Shown here: one piece after another, positions 1 to 10,660 of the stretch | Position numbering within the stretch: the first letter of the stretch is position 1 | Layout of the letters: each line of letters starts with the position of its first letter | NCBI GenBank assembly: GCA_031841125.1 | Contig: CM063109.1 | Coordinates: 72,236,914 to 72,300,913, forward strand | Length of the DNA: 64,000 bases | Origin: Acanthococcus lagerstroemiae | Taxonomy: Eukaryota; Arthropoda; Insecta; Hemiptera; Eriococcidae | Direction of reading: 5' to 3' | Notes under the pieces: model-generated | Database searches by the model: none | What the model saw: only the letters and a program-made list of their open reading frames with translations | Told to the model about the DNA's origin: nothing | Made by a program: the position numbers and the translations under genes

Positions 1-455
1 ATTAGAAGAGGATTAACGTATTATTTGAATTGAAAACATAAGTCGTTCTCCAAGAATAACTTTGAGAAGCTGAAAAATCGAGTTTTTTTGATTTTCGCCG
101 TGGGTGGGGGAGTTATTCCTTGATCCACAAAAGATCTCGATTAAACATAAGGGGTTTATGGAAAATTGTTTTTTAACACCTACAATCGAGAATTTAATTA
201 CTGGAGTTGGGGTGCGGTCGACCCCTCAGAACCACAAATTATTTCAAACGAAAAAAAAAGTTCACCAACGAAAACTCGAAAATATACTCTCTTGGTGTTG
301 GTGGCGCGAGTTCACTTCTCCAGTGTACAAAATGTATCAGTTGAAAAAAGGGGAGTTTACGTAAAATATTTCAGAAATTTGAAAAATCCAGAATTAGATT
401 TCCAGAGTTCAGGACGGGCTTCATCACTCAAGTCCACAATAGCTTCCGTCTTTCA
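1..455. repeat. ~112-bp satellite, left block
   Basis: About four degenerate copies of the unit that fills 3100-6275. The same landmarks recur in order: an AAAAATCGAGAATT stretch, a G-rich GGAGTTGGGG segment, CCACCCCTC, GTCCACAAAA, TTCGAT and an ATAAGGGGTTCA stretch. The block runs off the left edge of the window. The short reading frames inside it are by-products of the repeat and are not called as genes. Confidence 0.8.
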
Positions 456-731
456 GTTACACGTTTAAAACTGCTGAAGTCAACTACTTCTTTCCAATGC
501 ATTATGGTTTCATACAAAAATATTTATTTTCTGAATGAGGCCTCGCTTTCATTGACACGGGGCATCCACAAGATGCTACTTTCATCTGAAGGCTCTTTGG
601 TACACTGTGGGCCTCTTAATTTCGTCACAGTGTATACATCTTTCTGTTGTACTGTATTACAAAGCACATACATATGTGTTTTTTCACAGACTCTACTCAA
701 TGAAAGTGGACCTGTCACCTTGAGCCTCTTC

Positions 732-830
732 CAGGGGCGGATGGGCCATAGGGCAATTCGGGAAAATGCCCGGTGCGTCGCCGCCATTTTGCCGCTGCGG
801 CGCCGGTATGTTGAAAAATGTAGGCATCTA
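732..830 (+). mobile_element. solo hAT-like terminus
   Basis: The stretch starts CAGGGGCGGATGGGCC and continues with GGGCAATTCGGG and AATGCCCGGTGCG. This closely parallels the left end of the complete hAT at 56414 (CAGTGGCGGATAGGCC, then GGGCAATGCCCGGTGCG). Only this end is present and no transposase or matching right end lies nearby. It is therefore read as a leftover terminus of the same or a sister hAT family. Confidence 0.65.
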
Positions 831-959
831 TAAAATACTTACAAAAATAAAATAAGCGTATGTTGCGACGACAGTCGAAAAACGTGCGGCGGCGCTGATC
901 AATTTAGGGAGAAATAAAGTGATTGAAAAATTTAAATGGGCAGGCACATTTTGCGCTGT

Positions 960-2975
960 TTGTCGACCAAACGTGTGTGAGTAACCTCTGCCCATTTTTG
1001 GATATACGCCTCGACGTAGCTTCTCCACTTTATTTTATCCTGCGCTAATCTTTGCCACCCGGGGCCCCAGTTCTCTGACGAGTTCATCTGTCTATCTAGT
1101 TACTGGTCTACCTATCGTTCTTTTCCTTTGCAGCGTATCCAGTTGAGTAATTTTACTCCCCATCTGTTGCTATCCGCTGTCGCCAGATGCCCTACATATT
1201 TCCACTTTAATTGTTCGACATTATATCCTATGTCCCCGCCTCCCACCATTTTGTATAGCTTTGCATTTGAGATTTTGTCTACCCATCGCAGTCCTAGAAG
1301 TTTCCTCAACATAGATCTGAACGTAATTTGTAGCTTCACCATTTGTTTCCTGTAAGGGACCAGGTTTGTGTTCCAGACTTGAGGGCTGGTACCGTTGAGC
1401 TATTTAGTGTTTCCATTTTGAGGGCGGTTTTGAAATTCCGGCAAAAAATACATTTTAATGCCCAGGGGTTGTTCCACCCCTTTTTAATACGCCTCATAAT
1501 TCCTTTATCTTTTTCTTCGAAACTAATAATCTGCCCCACAGATATTCGATTCTGTTACCTCTTCTATCTCTTTCTTACCCATCGATTATTAGATTTTTTC
1601 TTTCCACTCTTCCGATTATTTTTGATTTGCTACCATTCAGTTTGAGGCCAGCATTTTTGCATTCCCTCAATAGCTATTCTGCCATTTTCTTCAACTCCTT
1701 ACTATTTTCTGTAAATAAGATAATATAGTTTGCGTACCTTAAATTACTTAGAAATTCTCCATTTATTTTTAGTCCCCTTCTTTTCCACTTCAGATTGCGA
1801 AATATATCTTCCATAATGCAGTTGAAGAGGTTTGGGGACAAGATATCCCCTTGTTGAACCCTGCTCCCAATTTTGAATTCCCTCCCTTTGCTTTTAAGGC
1901 TGGCTCTTGCACTCGAATTTGCATAGCAATTCTGTATATGACTTTAATAAACCCACTTTCAATTCCCTTATTTTCCAGTGCTTTCAACATATATATGTAT
2001 TTATGATCCACTGAATCAAATGCCTTCTGAAAGCCTATGAAAAATATTTCGCTTTCCACATCATATTCGTGTGTTTTTTCAATAATTTGGTTCACAACGA
2101 AAATATTTTCTACAGTTAAGAAGCCTTTTCTGAATCCCGCCTGTTCATTCCCCTGATGATTTGAATCCAAATGGTTATACATACGTCTTTTTAAGACTGC
2201 CATACATGCTTTAAAAATGTTCGATGTTAAGCATATTGGCTTGTAATTTTCAATGAGTTCCTTCCCTCCTTGTTTGTGTAATAATATTATTTTGGCCAAG
2301 TTCCACTGTTTTGGACATGTTTTCATAATTCCGATTTTGTTAAATAATTTAGCCTGGTGTGGCACTCTCTGATCGCCAAACCTTTTCAGCATTTCGTTCG
2401 TAATTCCATCCGGTCCTGGGGCTATTTCATTTTTCAGTCTACGTATTTAGTACGTATTCCACTTCTCTCTCCATTATTTCCGGGATTTCTTCCTCCTTTC
2501 ACCCTCCAGTTTTTGCTATTTTCATGAGCTCGTTTTGCTCGCGGTAAAAGTCCTCGTAAAAAATTGTAGCTGCCTCTACAATTTTTTCTTGATTTTGAGT
2601 CACTTTTCCTGTCTGAATCTTTTAGCTTCAGCATAACGTCTCTCCTGCCACCGAGTTCGAGCCTAACTATTTTGGTGGACCAACTTTCTTCCAAAATATC
2701 TTGAAAGTTTTCCTAATCATATTTCTTAATATGTTCTCTAACATTTTTCTTCACCAATTTTTGTATTTTAGTACGCTCAGGTTTGTTTAATGGTGTTTTA
2801 TTTCTATTTTTCCAAAGGTTATTCTTCCTGATTCGAGAGTCTATTTTGAAAGCTTATCCCTGGTTTTCTCTTTAGTCCTCGTCACTCCAAACTCTTCAAC
2901 CGTGTTTTTTAAAGCTTGATCCATACTGTCGTCAAAATTTTCCTCGAATTTCATTTCCTCTTGCACTGATCTTAG
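960..2975 (-). pseudogene. RTE-like LINE ORF2, 5'-truncated and decayed
   Basis: Reverse transcriptase and C-terminal part of a non-LTR retrotransposon ORF2, read from 2975 down to about 960. The order on the minus strand is linker (around 2700-2970), RT fingers with APGPDGITNEM near 2400, NYKPICLTSNIFK, QAGFRKGF and the palm motif IGFQKAFDSVDH (all within 2392-1790). A C-terminal domain follows (LRWVDKISN and LKWKYVGHLAT at 1342-1112, then GRPVTRWTDELV and WRSYVEAYIQKW to about 970). The endonuclease and ORF1 are missing, so the copy is 5'-truncated. Frameshifts and stops separate the segments, so it cannot work. It lies between two blocks of the 112-bp satellite, which suggests insertion into the array. 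The RTE clade is inferred from motif style; the LINE assignment itself is firm. Confidence 0.85.
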
Positions 2976-3099
2976 TTTCTGGCGTGCGGCCTCTTCCTTT
3001 CTGACTCTGATAATCTGCCTTCTTTTCCCTTTACCCTTTCTGTGATTTTTATACTGGACTCACTACGCCGGGATGCCCAATTATACTTATCCACATGAG

Positions 3100-6000
3100 A
3101 TTTCAATTCACAGACCGTCGCCAATAACGTCTCGAAAATTGAGAAACAGATTTTCGAAGTTGGAGGTGGGGGACACCCCTCCAACTCATGAAAGATGAAA
3201 TAGGAAAAATAAAAGTTCAACCAGATCCGATAAATCGATAATTAAATTTCCAAAGCTAGGGCCACAATCTATCTCTTGGCTTCACAAAACTACCGATCGA
3301 AACAAATAAGCAAGTTTATGAAACATAAGTTTCAAAATTCGAACAACCGGGAAAAAGGGGGTCACCTCTCGAGTCCACAAAAGATTCAGATCGTGAGAAT
3401 AAAAAGCACTCGAAGAATAAGCATTAAATTCTGAAAAATCGAGAGTTAAATTTTCAAAGCCTGAGGCAGGGCTCCACCATCGGATCACCAAAATAATTAG
3501 ATGGAAAAAATAAAAATTTGTGACTGTCCATACTGAAAGGGCACTTCAGTGCAAAAAAATCGACTTTGAGATTATGTTCGATTTTGGTAGGTCAAAGAGT
3601 ACTGTTTAACACTGTGAGTCTGTGAACTCGAAAAAGCAAAAGTGATAGAGCGCAAGAGTGGACGTCTATAGGATATCGCGTTCTCGAGATTCCCGTTTGA
3701 ATCTTTTGGTGTCTCCTGTAAAATTAATGTTTTGGACCGACGTGCCCTTTTAATTTGGACGGTCACATTTATCGAAGAATAATGTTTAAAGTAGATAAAC
3801 GGCTGCACGAAAGATCCCAATAGAAAAAATAAAAAGGTCTCCAAAAATATTTTTAAAGACCGAAAAATTGAGAATTCTACTCCTCAGGTCCACAAAACAC
3901 TTCCGATCAGAACAAAAGAGTTTGAAGGAGAATTTATTTCTTAAGTCTGAAAAATCGAGAATTTGATTTTCGGAGTTGGGAGTTGGGTCCACCCCTTAGA
4001 TGCACAAAGTAGTTAGATCGACAAAATAAGGGGTTCGCGGAAAAGTACTGTTCAAGACGGAAAATCATGAATTAGATTTACGGAGTTGGGAGCGGGGTGC
4101 ACTCCTCAGCCCCCAAAAATCTACAAATTGAAAAAATAAAAAGGTTACCGAAAATATTCTTGTATACCGAAAATTCGTGAATTAGAATGTTCGGACTTGT
4201 GGGTGGGGGCACCACCATTCGAGTCCACAGGAGGCTTATAATACAACAACTATGGTTTTACGGAAAACAATTTCTCAAGCCTATAGATTTTCGGCGTTAA
4301 AGTGGTGGTCCACCCCTTGGATCCATAAAAGACCTCGATCCAACATAAATATAAGTTTATCAAAAAATGATTTATAAGCCTGAAAAATCGAGATTTTAAT
4401 TTCCAAGTCTGGGGTGGGGTCAACTCTTCGGTCTCACATAAGATTTCAATTGAAAAAGTAAACAATCACCGGGAATAAATTTGAGAGGCTGAAAATCGAG
4501 AATTAGATTTCTGGGGTTAGGGTGAGGGTCCACCCCTCAGATCCACAAAACACTTCGATTAACAAAATAAGAGGTTCACAGACAATCGTCCTTCAAGCCT
4601 GAAAAATCGAGACCAATGTCCGAAGTTGGGAGTGTGGTCAACCCCTCGGAGAAATAAAGAGTTCATCAGAAATAATTTTAAAGGCCAACAAATCAAGAAT
4701 TGTTGATGGCAAGAATCCACCTCTCGAGTCTAAAAAATGTGGCAATCGAAATGAGAGGAGGTTTATGAAAGATAATTCAGAAGTTGAAAAATCGAGAATT
4801 AGATTTCCGGAGTTCAGGATGGGCTCCACCCCTCAAGTCCGCAATAGATTTTATCAAAAAAAGGAAAATAATATTTAATAATTCAAGTCGAAAATTAGAC
4901 TTTCGGAGTTGCGGGTGTAGGTTTACCTATCAGATCCACAAAATACTTCGACCAACGAAACAGAAGTTCACGGAACATTATTGTTCAAGACTGAAAAATC
5001 GAGAATTAGACTTCCAGAGACGAAAAATATTTTTAAAGGGCAAAAAATCGAAAATTAGATTTTCGGAATTGGAGTGGGGCTCCACTCCTCGGGTCCGACA
5101 AAGACTTTTCGATCAGAAAAATAAGGGGATCTCCGAGAATTATCTTTCACGTCGGAAAAATCGAGTATTTGATTTCCAGGGTTGGGGACGGGGTCAACCC
5201 ATCGGGACTGAACCATTTGACCCCGCAAATGATAACAACTGAAAAATGGAAAAGGTCACTAAAAATATTTCTAAAGGCCAAAAAATCGAGAATTAGATTT
5301 TCGGAGTTCGGGTGGAGTTCCACCCCGCGGCTCCACCAAAGACTTCGATCAGAAAAATAAGGGGGTTCATCGAAAATTATTTTTCACGTCAGAAAAATCG
5401 AGAATTTGATTTCCAGAGTTGGAGGTGGGGTCAACCCATCGGGACCACAATAGATGTGAATCAAAAAAATAAAAAATTTCATCAAGAATAAATTTGAAAG
5501 CCCGGAAAATCGAGATTTATATTTTAGGAGGCGAGGGGGGTCTATCCCTTGGGTCCACATATGATTTTGATCAAACAAGAGAAGGGTTATGGAAAATCAT
5601 CTTTCTACCCCTAACAATCAAGAATTTCATGACCGGAGTTGGGGGCGAGGAATCCTTCCCTCTGATCCATACAATACATCGATTAACAAAGTAAGGGGTT
5701 CAAAGAAAACTATTGTTGAAGATTGAAGAATCGAGAATTAGACTTCCGGAGTTGGGAGCAGAGTCAGTCCTTTGGCCCTACAAATGATTTCAGTAGAAAA
5801 CATAAACAGTTCATCGAAAGTAATTTTTTAAAGGCCGAAAAATCAATAATTACACTTTCAGGGTTTGGGCGGGGAGTCTACTTTTTGAGTCTACAGAATG
5901 TATCAATCGCAAAAAGAAGTTAAAAACAATTGCAAAGTTTGAAGCATCGAGAGGTAGATTTCCAGGAATTCGGGATGCGTTTTACCTCTCAAATCCACAT

Positions 6001-6275
6001 TAGATTTCGACCGAAAAATAAATTATAGTAACTATACGTACTTTTAGCGGCCAAAATATCGCAAATAATATTTTTGTGGTTGGTAGTTGGTGATGGGGAG
6101 GGGGCACCCGTCTGATCCACAAAAAGCTTCGATCAACAAAATAAGAGGTTCGCGGAAAATTATTTATAAAGCCTGAATATTCGAGAATTGGACTTCCAAA
6201 GTTGGGGGCACGGTCGACCCCTCGGTCCCATAAAAGATTCCAATTGAAATACAATAATGGGGTCACCATTGGCCT
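3100..6275. repeat. ~112-bp satellite, main array
   Basis: Roughly 28 degenerate head-to-tail copies of a 108-114 bp unit. Copies of AATCGAGAATT fall near 5285, 5397, 5508, 5622, 5730 and 5842, giving spacings of 112, 111, 114, 108 and 112. Each unit also carries a G-rich centre, CCACCCCTC, TCCACAAAA, CTTCGATC and AAATAAGGGGTTC. Divergence between neighbouring units is high, so the array is old. Frames in it repeat peptides such as KNRELDF because some adjacent units keep phase. No motif suggests a real protein. Confidence 0.9.
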
Positions 6276-6556
6276 GTAATTTTCAATGTGTCGCCCTTTA
6301 AACAGTAAACTTGATGTGAAGTCGAAAAAATACATGTTCTGATTAAAACTGCTTTTTTCTCTCGGATAGTATACGACTTTACCTGCAGTGGACACTTCTA
6401 AATTTGAAATACTTACATCATATGCATATGAAGGGTACAGGGAAAAAAGGTTCAATGTCACATTTTTTTGAAAATGAAGATATGGGCATCGTTGGATTCA
6501 GGATGAGGTGTAGAATCATCCTAAGCACTACGATTTTATAATATAGTAAGATTTCT

Positions 6557-6609
6557 ATACATGGGGGTATCGCCCGACATCGTCAAACGTTCACGATACC
6601 CCCCTGTAT
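6557..6609. repeat. short hairpin with GGGGGTATCG arms
   Basis: Two 16-base arms at 6557-6572 and 6594-6609 are inverted copies with one mismatch (ATACATGGGGGTATCG against its partner). They enclose a 21-base loop. No target duplication or coding sequence is visible. It could be the remnant of a fold-back element. Confidence 0.55.
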
Positions 6610-6680
6610 TAGGAAGATGGTTTTTTACATAAATGATTGTAAAAATATTGCTTATTTCGCAACGAATTCAGTATTTCATT

Positions 6681-6772
6681 CCATTTAATTCCCGCCGGAG
6701 ATGATAACACGGTTTGTTTACTTCCTGGTGGGAATTAAATTGTTTGTTTACTTCCCCGCGGGAATTAAATGG
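6681..6772. repeat. inverted repeat around GGGAATTAAAT
   Basis: CCATTTAATTCCCGCCGG at 6681-6698 is mirrored by CCGCGGGAATTAAATGG near 6755-6772. A third copy, GGTGGGAATTAAAT, sits at 6727-6740. TTTGTTTACTTCC also occurs twice between them. The pattern could be a cluster of protein-binding sites or a decayed small element; the sequence does not decide. Confidence 0.45.
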
Positions 6773-6929
6773 TCATTTATTCCCGGGTTCTTATCACTGA
6801 GTCAAAGAGCCACTTTACTCCCAGAAATGACGTCGGTAAAACCTAAATTCATTTCTCAATATTTTCAAATCGTACGACGCACATTATCACATTCTTGTAA
6901 CGAACTTTCTTCGTTTTCATATTAAATAG

Positions 6930-7180
6930 TAGTGGAAGAAAACTCGTCATATAGTGGCAAAAAAATGCCACTCTTCTGACACTCGGGTAACACGCCACTT
7001 TATGGCAAAAATAGTCATAAATTGGCAAAAAAATTGCCTCAATCAGTGGCATAAAATTGACACGCTCATTGAGTGACAATTGATGTAAGCGACCTCTGTA
7101 TATTTCTATGTGGCCAACTTCAGAACTACTCATTTTGCCACTTCATGGCACTTGTGGCAGTTTTGTGACTGCCACTGATC
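6930..7180. other. cluster of TGGCA/TGCCA half-sites
   Basis: About ten TGGCA or TGCCA words occur in 250 bases, several forming local hairpins such as GTGGCAAAAAAATGCCAC near 6954 and TTGGCAAAAAAATTGCC near 7022. TGGCA pairs are the half-sites of nuclear factor I, but no gene is close. The cluster may equally be a small decayed repeat. Confidence 0.3.
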
Positions 7181-8450
7181 TGCCTCTTGCACATCAGGTA
7201 CCTGACGAAATATACAAAAACTCTCCTAAACAGTTTGGCAGTTTCTCTTCGGTGATTCTGAATAATACCTTGCGTGAGACAGTCTGGCAAAAATTAGTCC
7301 GCTATGTAGGTACTGGGTAGTACGTCTTAAACAGTTTAACTCTCTTTATTCTACTATCCGTTTTGTGTATTTTGTGTAGTACAGTTCGGCAATATTTAGT
7401 AGACTATCATTGCATAAATTCTCCTTTTTGATCGTAATTATTTCTATTATTATTTTTGAATTTACATCAGCTAAGCTATTTTTAGTAAGAGCTGCCTAGA
7501 CCTGAATAATTTCTTCTAGTTGTTTCAACGACTCTTACAAGACATCACAAGAAAAATTCATAGATTTGTACATACAATAAATAATAGATTTGAAATTACT
7601 ATTCAGTTTGACCATTTAAACTTGTCCTTTCCACAGACGATGACAAAAATTTAATAAGATAGGCAGAAACCATATCAGTTTCTAATAAGTGGTACAATTG
7701 TTTAGGTATGGTGCCTTTTTCTCCGTGTTGAACTTGACACAGTAAAAATGAAATTACAGCAATAGTTGCCTCTGAAATACCAATTTTCGAATTAAGGTAA
7801 CCGCGTCCAGGTCCAGTATTAACCTTTTTTTTGTCATCATATGCACCCGGAAGTATTTCCAAAGTAGAAACCTTAGACGTAACGTGAACTTTTATACGTG
7901 ACTACGTATTTTCATCGGTGCAGACGAGCAAAAAAATAATATAAAAAAAAAACCACAACAAGCCAACCTTTAACCAAGTCTAAAAGAGGCCTTTTGAAAA
8001 AATTCTTGCCACGGTTCTAACATTGAAAATAGTTCCAAAACCCCTTTAATTTTGATTCTAAAACAATATTTCCATTACGGAATTGATTGATGAAAAATGT
8101 AAGCCGTAGCCTGAACTTTGTCAGACGCACATTAATTTACCACGACATGTTGCCGATGTGATGGGTCTCGGAATACCTTATACTGTACTGGGTCTCGGAT
8201 TGATACACACTACGTGAACAGCGCCCTCTGGTGTAAAGGTGCGCGAACTATTTCTGTATAATTGAAGGTACTCTAGAGACGTTCCGAGGCCCATACGAAA
8301 ATGCGTATACGTACTGCTTGGAGGGAGGTACCCCAGGAAAACCGGACAACACGGCAAAACGTTCCGAGTCCCGCTACTGGGTCTCGCAACGTCGAAACGG
8401 GTCTCACAAAGATACTGGCGTTTCCAGAAATGGGCTTACCTTTACCGTAG

Positions 8451-8453
<3 letters not shown>
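7180..8453. other. no gene recognised
   Basis: AT-rich unassigned DNA. A minus-strand reading frame at 7599-7862 (87 codons) has no motif I recognise and no clear splice context. The word GGGTCTCG occurs near 8163, 8190 and 8379, with a related GGGTCTCA near 8399; its origin is unclear. Confidence 0.4.

Positions 8454-8511
<58 letters not shown>
8454..8511. repeat. (AT)n microsatellite
   Basis: An uninterrupted run of 29 AT dinucleotides. The length in the assembly may be inexact because such tracts slip in replication and sequencing. Confidence 0.97.
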
Positions 8512-8514
<3 letters not shown>

Positions 8515-8850
8515 CATTGCCCCGCCCCCAACTTCACAACTGTGACGAGTGTAATACCTCCCTTTTCTATGAAAAGTCGGTAAAACCGCGGGGCAGGCAA
8601 GGGCAAGCCACCCCGACTAACCTTGCCCAAGGTAGCGCCCGAAATTCGGCGTATGGAGAAGGGGAAGAAGAAGGAGGTCTCATAGCTCAGATGGCGTTGT
8701 TCCCTGGGTCGACGCTGATGGAGGTTTGGGGGTGTGGGACTGTCGGCGGGGGGCTGGTGCTCTCTTTGTTGGCTTCTTGGGTGCCTTTGTGGGACGGGGA
8801 TGGTGGGGCCACCGAGCGGAGAGCCGTGACCTCTTTCGGCAGATCCAGGG
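8512..8850. other. GC-rich stretch without recognised gene
   Basis: This stretch is noticeably richer in G and C than its surroundings and lies between the (AT)n tract and the 147-bp repeat. Overlapping open frames exist on both strands because stop codons are rare in GC-rich sequence. None shows a known motif. Confidence 0.4.
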
Positions 8851-9365
8851 TGCACATTTCTGCACAAACGATGCACAAACGATTGACATAGTTTTCAACC
8901 CGAGATTCGAATTGGAGGGGCCATCGTGTCTACACCCCCCCCCAAACAGATGCCCCTGTATCTCTGTATGGGGGTGTGCACAAATGGTGGGGTGTGTTGC
9001 ACATTTCTGCACAAACGATGCACAAATGATTGACATGGTTTTCAACCCGAAATTCGAATTGGGGGGCCATCGTGTCTACACCCCCCCCCCAAACAGATGC
9101 CCCTGTATCTCTGTATGGGGGTGTGCACAAATGGTGGGGTGTGTTGCACATTTCTGCACAAACGATGCACAAATGATTGACATGGTTTTCAACCCGAAAT
9201 TCGAATTGGGGGGCCATCGTGTCTACAGCCCCCTCCCCCGACAGATGCCCCTGTATCTCTGTGTGGGGGTGTGCACAAATTGTGGGATGTGTTGCACATT
9301 TCTGCGCAAACGATGCACAAACGATTGACATGTTTTCAAGCCAAAATTGGAATTTGGGGGGGGGG
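8851..9365. repeat. 147-bp tandem repeat, about 3.5 copies
   Basis: The unit starts TGCACATTTCTGC and recurs at 8851, 8998, 9145 and 9293, that is every 147, 147 and 148 bases. Each unit contains GATGCACAAA, TTGACAT, TTTTCAACC, TTCGAATTGG, a run of C, AACAGATGCCCCTGTATC and GGGGGTGTGCACAAAT. Copies two and three are nearly identical, so this array is much younger than the 112-bp satellite. 147 is a multiple of three, so frames read through all copies; they carry no known domain. Confidence 0.93.
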
Positions 9366-9539
9366 CGTGGACATGGGACCTTCCATAATATTTGTTTACA
9401 ATGACCTTTTCTATTTGCGAAGAGTGTACGATATGTAGGCCTCAGATATCGGTCCATGCGACCCCAGTTCAAAATTTAGAACCCGGAGATCATATATCCT
9501 AAAGGAATTATCCCCTATGGATTACCGAACACAAACAAA

Positions 9540-10170
9540 TAGTGAAAAACATAATTTCCATAGACGAATCCCAGTTTAATTGTGAGACAATCTTGAACCG
9601 TCACAAAATTACCAGATGTGGGCAGAATACAATCCTTATGGTACATGTCCACGAGGCTTCCAACACCAGTTCTCTGTTAATGTATGGGCTGGTATAGTCG
9701 GATCGCGGTTGATCGAGCCCAACAGTTTGCCATATCTCGACTAAACAGCGATTATTACGTCGAGTTTTCAGAAACAAATCTCGCCAATTTCGTGGATAAT
9801 GTACCGTTGAATCAGAGAAATATTGTGTACTAACAGCATGACGGTTGTTCGACACATTCGGTGAGGAGAATTATGGAATTTTTTAATTTAAAATTTCCGC
9901 AGCGATGGCTGCACGGTCCGAGTAGGTGGCCAGCACGATCAACTGACTTGACACCGTTAAATTTTTTTTACTTATGGGGAGAAATTAAACGTTTAGTTTA
10001 TGAAGGACGAAGCCCACCTGAAAATCCTGATGAACTGATTGAACGAATTAATATTGCTTTTGAACTGGTGAAATCAAGACTTGATGTGGTACGTAGCGCT
10101 GCTCGTAGCCTAATTCACAGAGTAGTGAGGATCTGTTCGCGAGCAATCCGCTCTTTAAGAGCAGATATTT
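9540..10170 (+). pseudogene. mariner-type (DD34D) transposase remnant
   Basis: C-terminal two thirds of an IS630-Tc1-mariner transposase, broken by frameshifts and stops. In order: SIDESQFNCE with the first catalytic Asp (codon 9563), FSVNVWAGIVG (about 9660-9710), QHDGCSTHSVRR with the second Asp (codon 9840), and RSTDLTPLNFF with the third Asp (codon 9945). Exactly 34 residues lie between the second and third Asp, the spacing of mariner-type DD34D enzymes. The tail continues through IKRLVYEGRSPPENPDELIE. The N-terminal DNA-binding domain and the element ends were not found. All three acidic residues survive, but the frames do not join. Confidence 0.85.
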
Positions 10171-10525
10171 ACAAAGAGCAGGTTTGCTCTTCTGCTCTTT
10201 ACCTAAAAACCCTGCTCTCTACTCTTTTTGATATTCGACTGTTTTGATTCAAAAATAATTCGTTCGCGAGCGATTTAGATGAATGTGGTCTACACGAAAG
10301 AAACGAGTCATTTGATTTTTACATGTGCGTGCACAGTGCACGAGCAGTTCTTAGAAAACATGCGGAGCAAGGTCGCACTTGCGAACTGGTGTTGCTCTGT
10401 ACCTACCACTCATCGACTCATCAGTACGTTCATTATCGTTCAGTAGATTCAAAGAGCAGTTTAAGAGCAGAGAGCAGATTAGAAGAGCAAAGTATGGCAA
10501 AAGAGCAAGAGCAGAATGAGCAGGT
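10135..10525. repeat. clusters of AGAGCA/TGCTCT words
   Basis: Two clusters (about 10135-10215 and 10445-10525) are built from the six-base word AGAGCA and its complement TGCTCT, repeated more than ten times with short spacers. The first cluster follows GTTCGCGAGCAAT, and a related GTTCGCGAGCGAT stands at 10263 between the clusters. It is simple-sequence-like but not a regular microsatellite. Confidence 0.5.
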
Positions 10526-10532
10526 TGAGGCA

Positions 10533-10650
10533 AGAGGTTTGTTATTGTCACCCAATTTATTGCAAACGCGCGCGCTCAATCGAATATCGTTCAAAAGGTA
10601 GTGAATCGTTTCGGGAACGGTAACGGGATTGGGTGACAATAACAAACCTC
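10533..10650. mobile_element. 118-bp MITE with 25-bp inverted repeats
   Basis: Perfect 25-base inverted arms at 10532-10556 and 10628-10652 (arm begins AAGAGGTTTGTTATTG). The direct repeat TTGAGGCAAG occurs at 10525-10534 and 10651-10660 and overlaps the arm tips. An 8-bp target duplication (TTGAGGCA) fits if the element spans 10533-10650. Eight bases suggests mobilisation by a hAT-type transposase. There is no coding capacity. Confidence 0.75.
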
Positions 10651-10660
10651 TTGAGGCAAG

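Noticed and set aside
4784..5242. Open frame of 152 codons
   Set aside because: It spans four units of the 112-bp satellite and repeats KNRELDF-like peptides. It is a by-product of the repeat.
3100..6275. Regular spacing that might suggest a CRISPR array
   Set aside because: The entire unit repeats with no unique spacers, and the context is eukaryotic.
8685..8720. TAGCTCAGATGG, a perfect box A, suggesting a tRNA or SINE
   Set aside because: No box B at the needed distance. The GGGTCGACG nearby is too close and does not match.
8442..9472. Several long overlapping frames on both strands
   Set aside because: They lie in GC-rich DNA and in the 147-bp repeat, whose length is divisible by three, so frames persist without coding.
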